DNA of 48,600 nucleotides from Candidatus Uhrbacteria bacterium (GTDB taxonomy: Bacteria > Patescibacteriota > Patescibacteriia > UBA9934). The notes under the pieces are model-generated. The model saw only the letters and a program-made list of their open reading frames with translations, had not been told where the DNA came from and searched no databases. Shown piece by piece: positions 32,226 to 40,055 of this stretch. The stretch is taken from the NCBI GenBank assembly GCA_003518105.1, contig DOZH01000012.1:1-48600 (forward strand), written 5' to 3'. How positions within the stretch are numbered: position 1 is the first letter of the stretch; every line of letters begins with the position of its first letter. The position numbers were made by a program, and so were the translations under genes.

Positions 32226-32644
32226 ACACTTGTTGCTAGACGACTTTGCAAGCCGGCGAGAAGTTTGCCGGAGGCGGCGGCGAAGGCGGGAATAGTGGCA
32301 AAAATCTCTTTGGCTTTGGCTTCGTCGTAAGCGTGACTGGTGATATTGCGTTTTTCGCGGAAGTCGAACCAGGCGCCAACGTCGTCGATTAAGCCCACTT
32401 CCCCACCAACGCGTAATACGTCGCGAAAACCAAGTTCATCGATGGTGTCTGGATTGTGACTGGTGATTTCCAGAAAACGCTTGAGCATCTTATAAGCGAG
32501 CTCGTAGGTGTACTCGAAACGCTGAATCGCTGCGTCACGATTCAGAACCGCTTGAATTTTATCGTCGGTTTTGGCGTCTAAGGCGTCAACAAGACTAGCG
32601 TGAGCTTTAATGAAAGAAGAGATGTCGAGCTTGGGTTCATTCAT
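32222..32644 (-). CDS. HEPN-domain toxin (HepT-like)
   Basis: HEPN proteins of this type are RNases. The 140-residue product is all-helical and carries the active-site motif RNITSHAY (R-x4-H-x-Y, near residue 107); the tyrosine is the one AMPylated by the MNT partner in characterised pairs. FEYTYELAYKMLKRFLE (about 48) is also typical of the nucleotidyltransferase substrate-binding/HI0074 family. The start at MNEPKLD was chosen because a CATATT-like box lies 6 nt before it. Confidence 0.88.
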   Translation of the reverse strand: MNEPKLDISSFIKAHASLVDALDAKTDDKIQAVLNRDAAIQRFEYTYELAYKMLKRFLEITSHNPDTIDELGFRDVLRVGGEVGLIDDVGAWFDFREKRNITSHAYDEAKAKEIFATIPAFAAASGKLLAGLQSRLATSV

Positions 32645-32681
32645 ACGAAAATATGGTAACACAATTGGCGAAGATACAAAA

Positions 32682-32723
32682 ATCCCCCGTCCTGGCCAGC
32701 TGAGCTGGTCCGGAGCGAGGGAT
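32682..32723 (-). terminator. Terminator after the RRM gene
   Basis: On the minus strand ATCCCTCG.CTCCGGACCAG pairs with CTGGCCAGGACGGGGGAT and is followed by TTTTTG. Confidence 0.85.
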
Positions 32724-32739
32724 GATTGTAACGTCCAGC

Positions 32740-32997
32740 TTATTCGCGTGGGCGAGCTGAGTTGACGCTGATGGTGCGACCACCGAACTCGGTCTGGTTG
32801 AACATGTCAACGGCCTTGTTCATGTCGGCTTCGTTCTCGAACTCGACGAAGGCGAATCCGCGCTTCTTACCGGTTTCGCGGTCGATTGGCATGAATACCG
32901 AGACGACGTTACCAGCGGCCATAAAGTGGGCCTTGAGTTCTTCTTCCGTGGCTGCGTAAGGAACGCCACCGACGAAAACGCGTGTTGTGTCTGCCAT
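32740..32997 (-). CDS. RRM-type RNA-binding protein
   Basis: The 85-residue protein is one RNA recognition motif: RNP2 RVFVGGVPY at 6-14, RNP1 KRGFAFVEF at about 45-53 and a short Arg/Glu tail. Small single-RRM proteins in bacteria (for example the cold-inducible Rbp proteins of cyanobacteria) bind U-rich RNA and may act in cold response or mRNA handling. It has a long structured leader, unlike most genes here, which suggests control after transcription. It stands alone with its own terminator. Confidence 0.92.
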   Translation of the reverse strand: MADTTRVFVGGVPYAATEEELKAHFMAAGNVVSVFMPIDRETGKKRGFAFVEFENEADMNKAVDMFNQTEFGGRTISVNSARPRE

Positions 32998-33121
32998 ACT
33001 ATGTAGGCTTTTTAAGCCCTGTTACTACTCCGTCGTTGACACTTCTTCACGTTGTTGACGGAGAAGTAACCGTACGGATGTTAAGCCTCACTACTGTACA
33101 TGATGGCAAAAATCCTGGCAA
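32998..33121 (-). promoter_or_regulatory. Promoter and long structured leader of the RRM gene
   Basis: TTGCCA (33116-33121), 17-bp spacer, TACAGT (33093-33098). The predicted leader of about 90 nt contains CTCCGTC...GACGGAG arms with a 22-nt loop and a hairpin GGCTTAAAAAGCC just before the start codon. No Shine-Dalgarno sequence is seen. This layout would suit temperature-dependent or self-binding control. Confidence 0.6.
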
Positions 33122-33181
33122 ATTGCCTGTGTATAAAGATTTTTGGCGTGGATAAGCGAAATAAAGTACAATGGTTGTAAT

Positions 33182-33868
33182 ATGATTGGAGCCTTTGCGA
33201 TATTCGTTTATATACTCAGCGTCCTATGGCTGGGAGTGTTTGTTCTCAATAAGGAGCTACGGAAGGAGATGATTATTCTCAGCGTCAGCGCTTTCTTTTT
33301 AGCACCGGTGATTGTGACTGTTAAGGGCGGGGATGCGGCCATGGTGGCGGAACGCTTTGCTGGTGTGCACATGCTCGACTTGTGGTTCGCTTTTGTGGTG
33401 GCGGGTTTGGCTGGGAGCCTGTACCACGTCATTTTTGGTAAGCATTATCACAGGCTGCCGAAGATCAAACAGGCCAAGAAGGACGACGCGTTGGTGCAGC
33501 TTTGGTTGATACGATTGTTTATTGGGGCTTTGGCCTTCATGTGGGGCATTGTCTTTTGTGCGGTGGCGTTTGATTTGACGCCAGCACCGGCGGCCTTGGC
33601 GACTGGAGTAGTAATGAGTATTTACATTATTGCGCATCGCCATGATTTGTTGGTGGATGTGTTGCTCTCGGGTTTGATCACGGGACTTGTCGCCTTCTTT
33701 GCTGGAGCGATTGCGATCCTGGGAAGTACACAGGGATTCTCGAGTACATTGATTGCGGAGCATGGATATTTGTGGAATGTGCCACTGGATTTGGTGACTT
33801 GGAGCGTAGCTTTTGGACTCGCCCTTGGCCCGATGTACGAATATATTAGGCGATTAACGGTGAAATAA
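33182..33868 (+). CDS. Polytopic membrane protein of unknown function
   Basis: The 228-residue protein has about seven hydrophobic segments (about 3-22, 30-46, 63-80, 110-130, 135-150, 158-180 and 196-216) separated by short charged loops, including a histidine-rich loop FGKHYHRLPKIKQAKK (about 84-99). No family was confidently recognised. The internal ATG was chosen because a TACAAT box lies about 10 nt before it. First gene of an operon with hsp20 and vanW, with 1-bp gaps. Confidence 0.6.
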   Translation: MIGAFAIFVYILSVLWLGVFVLNKELRKEMIILSVSAFFLAPVIVTVKGGDAAMVAERFAGVHMLDLWFAFVVAGLAGSLYHVIFGKHYHRLPKIKQAKKDDALVQLWLIRLFIGALAFMWGIVFCAVAFDLTPAPAALATGVVMSIYIIAHRHDLLVDVLLSGLITGLVAFFAGAIAILGSTQGFSSTLIAEHGYLWNVPLDLVTWSVAFGLALGPMYEYIRRLTVK

Positions 33869-33869
33869 T

Positions 33870-34247
33870 ATGAAGTCGACGTCGCCTATAAACGAGTTTT
33901 CTTTTGCGCAAAACGAGGGTCAATTGGCCGTGGATTGTATTGAGACGCCTCGAGAGATCATTATTCGGAGCGCCATTGCTGGGGTTAAGCTGGAGGACCT
34001 GCATATTCATGTGACGGAAGACCTGGTGACCATTCGCGGTGAACGGAGCTTGGCAAGCCTGCCGGCGCATAGTACGGTGCACTACAGTGAATGTTTTTGG
34101 GGTGCGTTTAGCCGCTCGATTGTCCTCCCTTGCCGGGTCAAGACTGACGAAGCAGACGCAGTTCTTAAAAATGGCATTTTAACTATTACCATTCCTATAG
34201 CTTACGGCGACATTAAGCTCGCGGTACGAGAGGATCTAAACCCATAG
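33870..34247 (+). CDS. Small heat shock protein Hsp20/alpha-crystallin family
   Basis: Hsp20 proteins hold unfolding proteins in solution without ATP. The 125-residue product has the alpha-crystallin domain with IIIRSAIAGVKLEDLHIHV (about 30-48), VTIRGERS (about 53-60), the conserved ECFWGAFSRSIVLPCRV (about 74-90) and LKNGILTITIP (about 98-108). The N- and C-terminal extensions are short. It lies between two membrane or envelope genes in a tight operon, which is unusual for a chaperone gene. Confidence 0.9.
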   Translation: MKSTSPINEFSFAQNEGQLAVDCIETPREIIIRSAIAGVKLEDLHIHVTEDLVTIRGERSLASLPAHSTVHYSECFWGAFSRSIVLPCRVKTDEADAVLKNGILTITIPIAYGDIKLAVREDLNP

Positions 34248-34248
34248 T

Positions 34249-36201
34249 ATGAACCTGTTAAAGACTGAGGCCGAGGGGAACGCTAAGAAGAGTCTTTATC
34301 AACGAGTTTGTATAATGTTGCCGACCAAACGGACTTTCATGGTTATGGGAGTTGGGTTGGTAGTTTTGGTGATTGTTTTTGGTTCAGCAGGATTAGTGCG
34401 AGCTAATTACGCTGGGCGTGTGTTGCCGGGCGTGAGCTTTGCGAATATTGACCTAGGCGGACTCGACAGGTTAGCAGCAACCGAGGTGATCCAGAAGGCC
34501 GTTGATAAAATGTTGGATGCGGGGCTGACGGTGAGCGTGAATGGCGAGAGTCAGAACGTGGCACTGCGCAGTACTAGCGTCGAGACAGCAAGTGACTTAA
34601 TGGTGGTCGACGTTAACAAGGCGGTGGACGCTGTGCTGGCCGTTGGTCATGAGGCTGGGCCGATAGGATGGCTGAAGGCGTTGGTGGTGGCGATAGTGCA
34701 CAATACACCAGTTAATCCGAGCGTGGTGACCGTAAATAGCGCTTTGGCTGAAGCTGATATTAGAACTACCTTCGCGACGGCTGAAACAGCTAGCGTACCG
34801 ACTGATTATAAGATTAGTAAGAAGAAGGATGAGGTGAGCGTGACTGTGATTCCGGGAGAAGCCGGAACTATGCTCGACGTGACCACAGCACTCGATACAT
34901 TACTCTCCGATAGCTGGGATTTATCGCTCAAGCCGCTAACCGTGGTCCTGCGAAGTATCGATCCAGCAGTTAGTAAAAGTCAGGCTGAGAGCCTTGTCGA
35001 CCAAGTAAAAGAAGCCATTAATCATGCGCCATATACCTTGGAGTATATTGCCGACATGACCCAGATTGATTTGACGTGGCCGATTACGCAGTCTGAGTTG
35101 ATGGATTGGTTAGTGCCGACTGTTGATGAGGCTGGAGTGCCACAACTAAACCTAGACGCAACACAGATGGTCGACTTCCTAGCGGACGTGCACAGCCAAG
35201 TGGACGTGTCGGCCCAGGATGCTAGATTCCAGATTGATGGCAGTAAGGTGACAGAGTTTGCTGGTAGTCATAACGGAATTGCCGTGAATGACGAGAAGAC
35301 GATTGCGGCGATTGTCGACTATTTTACCAATAAAGTGCAGGCCACCATTTATGTGGTAACGGATATTACTGAGCCTAAGGTGACGACGGGAACGGTGAAT
35401 AATTTGGGGATTACGGAGGTGTTGGGTGTGGGTACGTCGAGTTTTGTGAACTCCCCTGGCAACCGTTTGCTCAACATTCAGCATGGCGTCGACAAGTTGA
35501 ACGGTTTGTTGATTGCCCCAGGTGAGACTATGTCGTTAGTTGAGAAACTGAAGCCATTTACGATTGAGGATGGTTATTTGCCGGAGTTGGTGATTAAGGG
35601 TGATGAGATAAAGCCGGAAATTGCGGGCGGTTTGTGTCAGATTGGAACGACGACGTTCCGCGCGGTGATGAACTCCGGATTGAAAGTAGTAGAACGACGT
35701 AATCATTCGCTGGTAGTTAGCTATTACAACGACCCAAGTAATGGTAACCCCGGCACGGATGCCACTATCTACGACCCTTCCCCCGACTTCAAGTTCATGA
35801 ATGACACACCGAATTACATTCTGCTGGCGACGGATATGAACCGTGAGGAGGGTATGCTGCGTTTTACCTTCTGGGGTACGAGCGACGGTCGTAAGGGGTC
35901 CTACACGCCGCCTGAGGTGCTCAAGTGGCTCGGTGCTGGCAGTCCAGTCACCACTTACACCACTGCCCTCGGCCCTGGTGTGCAGAAATGCCAGGCGGCT
36001 CACCCGGGTGCCACCACGAATTTTACCTATAACGTGACTTACGGCGATGGAACGACCCATACTGAGGACTTTTACTCGAGCTACCGGTCGCTGCCGCAAA
36101 TCTGCTTGGTGGGAAAAGCCGACGCGGTGCCAGACCCAGTGGTCACCGACGCACCGCCCACTGACGAACCGGTGGCCAGCGAGGAGTTAGTGACTCCGTA
36201 A
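34249..36201 (+). CDS. VanW family cell-surface protein with peptidoglycan-binding-like domains
   Basis: The 650-residue product has an N-terminal signal-anchor (about 30-52), two tandem peptidoglycan-binding-4-like regions (about 60-190 and 205-385) and a VanW domain (about 400-530) with LNGLLIAPGETMSLVEKL, IKPEIAGGLCQIGTTTFRAVMNSGL and ERRNHSLVVSYY. The C-terminal part is Thr/Pro-rich. VanW proteins are common on Patescibacteria surfaces; their role is unknown. The ATG 1 nt after the hsp20 stop was taken; an ATG at 34315 is an alternative that keeps the anchor. Confidence 0.88.
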   Translation: MNLLKTEAEGNAKKSLYQRVCIMLPTKRTFMVMGVGLVVLVIVFGSAGLVRANYAGRVLPGVSFANIDLGGLDRLAATEVIQKAVDKMLDAGLTVSVNGESQNVALRSTSVETASDLMVVDVNKAVDAVLAVGHEAGPIGWLKALVVAIVHNTPVNPSVVTVNSALAEADIRTTFATAETASVPTDYKISKKKDEVSVTVIPGEAGTMLDVTTALDTLLSDSWDLSLKPLTVVLRSIDPAVSKSQAESLVDQVKEAINHAPYTLEYIADMTQIDLTWPITQSELMDWLVPTVDEAGVPQLNLDATQMVDFLADVHSQVDVSAQDARFQIDGSKVTEFAGSHNGIAVNDEKTIAAIVDYFTNKVQATIYVVTDITEPKVTTGTVNNLGITEVLGVGTSSFVNSPGNRLLNIQHGVDKLNGLLIAPGETMSLVEKLKPFTIEDGYLPELVIKGDEIKPEIAGGLCQIGTTTFRAVMNSGLKVVERRNHSLVVSYYNDPSNGNPGTDATIYDPSPDFKFMNDTPNYILLATDMNREEGMLRFTFWGTSDGRKGSYTPPEVLKWLGAGSPVTTYTTALGPGVQKCQAAHPGATTNFTYNVTYGDGTTHTEDFYSSYRSLPQICLVGKADAVPDPVVTDAPPTDEPVASEELVTP

Positions 36202-36212
36202 GCCTGCAAGAT

Positions 36213-36249
36213 ACACAAAAAACCAGCCGTAAATGGCTGGTTTTTGTGT
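36213..36249. terminator. vanW terminator, strong in both directions
   Basis: ACACAAAAA.CCAGCC pairs with GGCTGGTTTTTGTGT around a 6-nt loop. It could also end a minus-strand RNA coming from the right. Confidence 0.93.
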
Positions 36250-36405
36250 CTTTATGTTGCTTAACGGCTAGTTCTGACTAAACTGCAGTCAAGAAGATAT
36301 ACCCATTGCACTGGGATCAGCCGGAGCCGAAATCAGGTAACAAAATATGTCCCCATGCTTGTCGTGACTGCAGTTTACTCGGAACTAACAGGGCATGGCT
36401 CGTGA
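36250..36405 (-). ncRNA. Candidate structured RNA between vanW and clpP
   Basis: No gene is visible here. An inverted repeat of about 23 bp (core TAAACTGCAGTCA at 36279-36291 and TGACTGCAGTTTA at 36365-36377, extended by TAGTTC/GAACTA) encloses about 73 nt holding smaller hairpins (CCCATTGCACTGGG; TCGGCTCCGGCTGA). A promoter-like TTGACA, 17 bp, TACCTT on the minus strand at 36412-36440 and the bidirectional vanW terminator bound a transcript of about 155-190 nt. The identity is unknown; the size fits 6S RNA but I found no conserved 6S features. The plus strand could be the real one. Confidence 0.5.
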
Positions 36406-36411
36406 CTGCCG

Positions 36412-36451
36412 AAGGTAACATAACAAAAAAAGCCTGTCAACAGGCTTTTTT
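36412..36451 (-). terminator. clpP terminator overlapping a possible minus-strand promoter
   Basis: AAAAAAGCCTG-TCAA-CAGGCTTTTTT is the clpP terminator. On the minus strand its loop contains TTGACA (36435-36440), with TACCTT 17 bp further on (36412-36417). Confidence 0.8.
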
Positions 36452-36462
36452 ATTAATTTTGC

Positions 36463-37053
36463 TTAGGCTGACTTGATAACTTTGTCCACCAAGCCGTACT
36501 TTTGAGCGTCCTTGGCACCCATAAATTTGTCGCGTTCGGTGTCGTCTGTGACCTTGGCCATGGGCTGACCGGTGTGTTTAGCGAGAATGGCGTTAAGGCT
36601 CTCTTTCATGAGCATAATGCGCTCGGCATGGATTTTAATGTCCGTAGCTTGGCCTTCGACGCCGCCCAGCACCTGGTGGATCATGACTTCGGAGTTAGGT
36701 AGAGCGAAGCGTTTACCGTGGGCACCAGCGGCCAAGAGGACGGCGGCCATACTAGCGGCCATGCCGATACAGATAGTACTGACATCGGGTGCTATAAACT
36801 GCATGGTGTCGTAAATAGCGAGGCCAGAGGTGACGCTGCCACCTGGGGAGTTAATGTAGATAGTGATGTCTTTGGTTTTGTCCTGGCTGGCCAAGAACAA
36901 GAGCTGGGCAATGACGGCGTTAGCGACGTTGTCGTCGATAGCGGTGCCCAAGAAAATAATGCGATCTTTGAGCAAACGGGAGTAAATATCGTAAGAACGT
37001 TCGCCTTGGGCGGACTTTTCGATGACGATTGGGAGCATGTAATCATTGCGCAT
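36463..37053 (-). CDS. clpP: ATP-dependent Clp protease proteolytic subunit
   Basis: ClpP forms the double-ring serine protease chamber fed by ClpX or ClpA-type unfoldases. The product of 196 residues has the normal length. Its catalytic triad is in GMAASMAAVLLAAG (Ser, near 100), MIHQVLGG (His, near 125) and DDTERDKFM (Asp, near 174). YINSPGGSVTSGLAIYDTM is also typical. MRNDYMLPIVIEKS gives the usual short propeptide; the codon for MLPIV is an alternative start. The much longer reading frame upstream is not supported. clpX is not in the window. Confidence 0.95.
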   Translation of the reverse strand: MRNDYMLPIVIEKSAQGERSYDIYSRLLKDRIIFLGTAIDDNVANAVIAQLLFLASQDKTKDITIYINSPGGSVTSGLAIYDTMQFIAPDVSTICIGMAASMAAVLLAAGAHGKRFALPNSEVMIHQVLGGVEGQATDIKIHAERIMLMKESLNAILAKHTGQPMAKVTDDTERDKFMGAKDAQKYGLVDKVIKSA

Positions 37054-37108
37054 AGTGTTGTTATGGTGCCCTAATTCTCGTCTTTTGTAAAGAATTAGCC
37101 TATTTTCA

Positions 37109-37137
37109 TTGACATTTTGGTTAAGATATGATATTAT
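37109..37137 (+). promoter_or_regulatory. Strong promoter of the 37205 gene
   Basis: TTGACA (37109-37114), 17-bp spacer, TATTAT (37132-37137). It is divergent from clpP. Confidence 0.82.
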
Positions 37138-37204
37138 TTTTGGTTGGTTCTGGTGTAAAAATCTTAACCCGACTTCTCCCCAAACCCCAACTAGGAGGTG
37201 CCTC

Positions 37205-37720
37205 ATGGCACGACTGCCTGTCATAATCGACTGCGACCGTCTCGATCTTTCCAACGCCATGTTCAACGAACATAGCCTGGCCTTCACTGTGCATGGCGAA
37301 AGCCTGCACTTCTCGACCGTGATGTCGATCAAAAAACTCGGCTGGCAGAAATACGAGGTGTGTGGCCGTATCGTATTCGATCGCTACGGCACATCATTCC
37401 CTGCAGCCAAGCTCGTCTGCTCAACGAAGAAGAAGGACGGTGTGCTGACGATGAACGTCGGAGATCCGGAAAATAAGGTGCAGATCGACCACTTCGATCG
37501 GCTGTGCCTGCGCTGCCCCAAGTGCGGAGCCGAGTCACGCCTGACTCTGAGCGGGCCGGCTATGTGCGGAACGGCGTACATTCGTGAGTGCACCGTGTGC
37601 TTTGACACCTGCGTGTACGACAAGCAATGTACCTGGCCCAGCCGCTTCACGGTGCCGAACCTGGAGGGTCGGTCTGGGCAACGCCTCGGTATGTGCGACG
37701 ACCCACGGAACCACCGCTAG
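37205..37720 (+). CDS. Hypothetical zinc-ribbon protein, atypical codon usage
   Basis: No family was recognised. The 171-residue product has a beta-rich N-terminal half (about 1-95) and a cysteine-rich C-terminal part with CLRCPKCG (about 100-107), CGTAYIRECTVCFDTCVYDKQC (cysteines near 119, 127, 130, 134 and 140), consistent with one or two zinc-binding sites. TAGGAGGTG lies 5 nt before the ATG. Codons are C-ending and the leader is GC-rich, unlike clpP and sufC beside it. It has its own promoter and terminator. Confidence 0.7.
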   Translation: MARLPVIIDCDRLDLSNAMFNEHSLAFTVHGESLHFSTVMSIKKLGWQKYEVCGRIVFDRYGTSFPAAKLVCSTKKKDGVLTMNVGDPENKVQIDHFDRLCLRCPKCGAESRLTLSGPAMCGTAYIRECTVCFDTCVYDKQCTWPSRFTVPNLEGRSGQRLGMCDDPRNHR

Positions 37721-37740
37721 AACCGTCGCCCGCCCGGCAG

Positions 37741-37769
37741 GACACCCGTTGTCTGCTGCGGCGGGTGTT
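37741..37769 (+). terminator. Terminator of the 37205 gene
   Basis: GACACCCG...CGGGTGTT stem followed by CTTGTTT. It lies just before the converging sufC 3' end. Confidence 0.8.
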
Positions 37770-37774
37770 CTTGT

Positions 37775-38443
37775 TTAAGTCAAAATTCCTTGATCGAGTT
37801 TATGGATCTCTGTAGGATTCAGAGCATCGATAACATGCTCGTAGTGAGTGACCAAGAGAATGCCTGTTCCCTGCTCGCGGAGTTTGGAGATGACCTCGAT
37901 AAGATAGCCGACGGCGTCGGGGTCGAGGCCGGAGTCGGGTTCGTCGAGCAGGGCGTACTTGGGTTTCAACATTAGGAGCTGGAGGAGTTCAGAGCGTTTT
38001 TTTTCGCCGCCGGAGAAGCCTTCGTTGAGAGAACGCTTGGCGAATTTGGGGTCCAGGCGGAGGAGACCGAGGGCTGATTGGAGATCGCGTTCGAAGGGTA
38101 AAGTGTGAGGACGCTCGCCGGTGATGGCTTCGAGGGAGGTGCGAAGGAAGTCGTCCATGGGAACGCCGGGGACTTCGGGTGGGGTTTGCAGGGATAAGAA
38201 TAAGCCGTGTCGGGCGCGCGCAAAAGTTGGGAGTGAGGTGAGGTCGACGTCGTCCAGAACGATGCTGCCAGAGGTAACTTCGTAGAGAGGGTTGGCCATG
38301 AGAGCGTTGAGTAGGGTCGACTTCCCTGCCCCGTTGTGACCGGTGAGGATGTGCAGCTCGCCAGGTTCGATGCACAAACTGACGCCCTTGATGATAGGTG
38401 TCTGTTCGCGGCTGACGTGGAGGTTGGTGATTATTAGCGACAT
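37775..38443 (-). CDS. sufC: Fe-S cluster assembly ATPase SufC
   Basis: SufC is the ABC-type ATPase of the SufBCD scaffold that builds iron-sulfur clusters in the cytoplasm. The 222-residue product has Walker A GHNGAGKSTLL (about 34-44), the Q-loop region with FLSLQTPPEVPGVPMDDFLR, the SufC-type signature LNEGFSGGEKKRSEL (about 137-151) and Walker B YALLDEPDSGLD. It is the last gene of the suf operon here; in most bacteria it lies next to sufB, so the order is rearranged. Confidence 0.95.
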   Translation of the reverse strand: MSLIITNLHVSREQTPIIKGVSLCIEPGELHILTGHNGAGKSTLLNALMANPLYEVTSGSIVLDDVDLTSLPTFARARHGLFLSLQTPPEVPGVPMDDFLRTSLEAITGERPHTLPFERDLQSALGLLRLDPKFAKRSLNEGFSGGEKKRSELLQLLMLKPKYALLDEPDSGLDPDAVGYLIEVISKLREQGTGILLVTHYEHVIDALNPTEIHKLDQGILT

Positions 38444-38444
38444 A

Positions 38445-38798
38445 CTATTTTAGAGCGGCGAGGTAAACGCGGAGAGGCAAGAGGGCGCAGTCGAGGCGGC
38501 CAGAGGTGGGCTCGATGCCGAGGAGAGTTAAGAATTCTGACTCGTTCAAGCGGGGCATGGTAACCCCGCCTATTAAATGCTCGGTAAGTAAAGATGCTGC
38601 TGCTGTCGACAAGGCGCAGCCGTGGCCGTCCCATTTTACTTCGACGATGGCATCGCCCACGATTTTTAGGGAGATGGTGCAGATATCGCCGCAAGTAGGA
38701 TTGGCCTGGCGAGACGAGTGAGTGGCGTCGGCCAGAATGCCGAAGTTACGAGGGTAACGAGCGTGTTCCAGAATGTGGTCACGGTAGAGGGAGTCCAT
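38445..38798 (-). CDS. sufU: SufU/IscU-like sulfur acceptor or scaffold
   Basis: The 117-residue product has the three conserved cysteines of the family: NPTCGD (near residue 35), GHGCALSTAAASLL (near 59) and RLDCALLP (near 104). In SufS-SufU systems this zinc protein takes sulfur from SufS and passes it to SufBCD. The C-terminus is shorter than in typical IscU. It is 1 bp from both sufC and sufS, so it is part of the same transcript. Confidence 0.92.
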   Translation of the reverse strand: MDSLYRDHILEHARYPRNFGILADATHSSRQANPTCGDICTISLKIVGDAIVEVKWDGHGCALSTAAASLLTEHLIGGVTMPRLNESEFLTLLGIEPTSGRLDCALLPLRVYLAALK

Positions 38799-38799
38799 A

Positions 38800-40053
38800 T
38801 TAACCGAGGTCAGAGCGGGGCGTGGTAACCCCGCTTATCTTGAGGCGGGCTGCTTTGAGGCCTTGAATGAAGCGGCTGATGTCTTCTTCCGTAGTATACA
38901 GGCCGAGGCTGGCGCGAGCGACACCGGACTCGTCGATGCTCGAGGTGAGGGGCATGGCGCAGTGATGGCCGGCACGGATAGCTACACCCTGTTCCCCGAG
39001 GAGGGTGGCGAGGTCGTGGGGGTGAAGGCCGGGGACAATGAAGGAGATGACACCGAGGCGGTCGTTCATGGTGAGGGGGCCGATGATGGTGACGTCACCG
39101 AGGGAGAGCAGGCCGACGATAAGCAGGCGGGTCATTTCTTCTTCGCGAGCAACGATATTAGCCATGTCGAGGCTCGACAAGCAACGACAAGCGGCGGCGA
39201 GGCCGATGACGCCAGGAATGTTCGGAGTGCCGGATTCGAACTTATGAGGGGCGTCTTCGTAGCTCATGGCCGACGAGGTGACTTCGCGCATCATACCGCC
39301 ACCGAGATTAGACGGAGTGAGGGTGAGGCCGAGAGATTTCTCGATGAACATGACGCCGACACCCAGCGGGCCGTACATTTTGTGCGCAGAAAAGACGACG
39401 GCATCGGCGCCCCACTCTTTGACCGACAAGGCGAGGTGCGGCACGTACTGAGCGGCGTCGACGATGACGATGGCCCCGTGTTTGTGCGCTTCGGCAACGA
39501 TGGCCGCGATGGGATTGATGGTGCCAAGAACGTTGCTAGCGGCCGTGATGACGACAATTTTTACTCGATTGCTCAGCATCAACTTGAAAGTGGCAAAGTC
39601 GAGGCGGTAGTCGGCGTCATGAGGAATGGTGGTGACCATGGCACCACGTTCGGCGGCGATTTTCTTGAATGGTAAGAGGGCGCTGTGATGCTCCATGGAG
39701 CTCATGAGAATGTTGTCTCCGGGTTGTAAGCGAGAGCCAAGCATGGCGGCGAGCATTTGGAGGGAGGCCGTACTGCCACTCGTAAACGAAACTTCGGATG
39801 GCTCGGCATCGATAAACTTGGCGACCTCGGCGCGCGCAGCTTCGTAGGCATTGGTGGCGAGCTCGGCTTCGGGGTAGAGGCCGCGGTGGACGTTGGCGCG
39901 ATAGTTTACTTCGAAGTCGACCATGGCTTCGAGGACGCTCGACGGCAGGTGCGAGGTGGCGGCATTGTCGAGATACGCTAAATTTGGCCGATTGCGGAAG
40001 ATCGGGAAGTCGCGCCTGATATCATCAATTGTACGACTGCCGAGAGTTTCCAT
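38800..40053 (-). CDS. sufS: Cysteine desulfurase SufS
   Basis: SufS is a PLP enzyme that removes sulfur from cysteine for iron-sulfur assembly. The 417-residue product has AYLDNAATSHLPSSVLEAM near the start, HHSALLPFK, the PLP-binding lysine in FSAHKMYGPLG (near 235) and the catalytic cysteine in RAGHHCAMPL (near 369), which is the class II (SufS) form. METLGSRTID was chosen as start because the longer upstream frame overlaps sufD. It is 2 bp from sufD. Confidence 0.95.
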   Translation of the reverse strand: METLGSRTIDDIRRDFPIFRNRPNLAYLDNAATSHLPSSVLEAMVDFEVNYRANVHRGLYPEAELATNAYEAARAEVAKFIDAEPSEVSFTSGSTASLQMLAAMLGSRLQPGDNILMSSMEHHSALLPFKKIAAERGAMVTTIPHDADYRLDFATFKLMLSNRVKIVVITAASNVLGTINPIAAIVAEAHKHGAIVIVDAAQYVPHLALSVKEWGADAVVFSAHKMYGPLGVGVMFIEKSLGLTLTPSNLGGGMMREVTSSAMSYEDAPHKFESGTPNIPGVIGLAAACRCLSSLDMANIVAREEEMTRLLIVGLLSLGDVTIIGPLTMNDRLGVISFIVPGLHPHDLATLLGEQGVAIRAGHHCAMPLTSSIDESGVARASLGLYTTEEDISRFIQGLKAARLKISGVTTPRSDLG

Positions 40054-40055
40054 AA

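Noticed and set aside
38863..39675. A 270-codon plus-strand frame antisense to sufS
   Set aside because: It is a shadow of sufS. The composition is dominated by Asp, Gly and Val from the opposite-strand codons.
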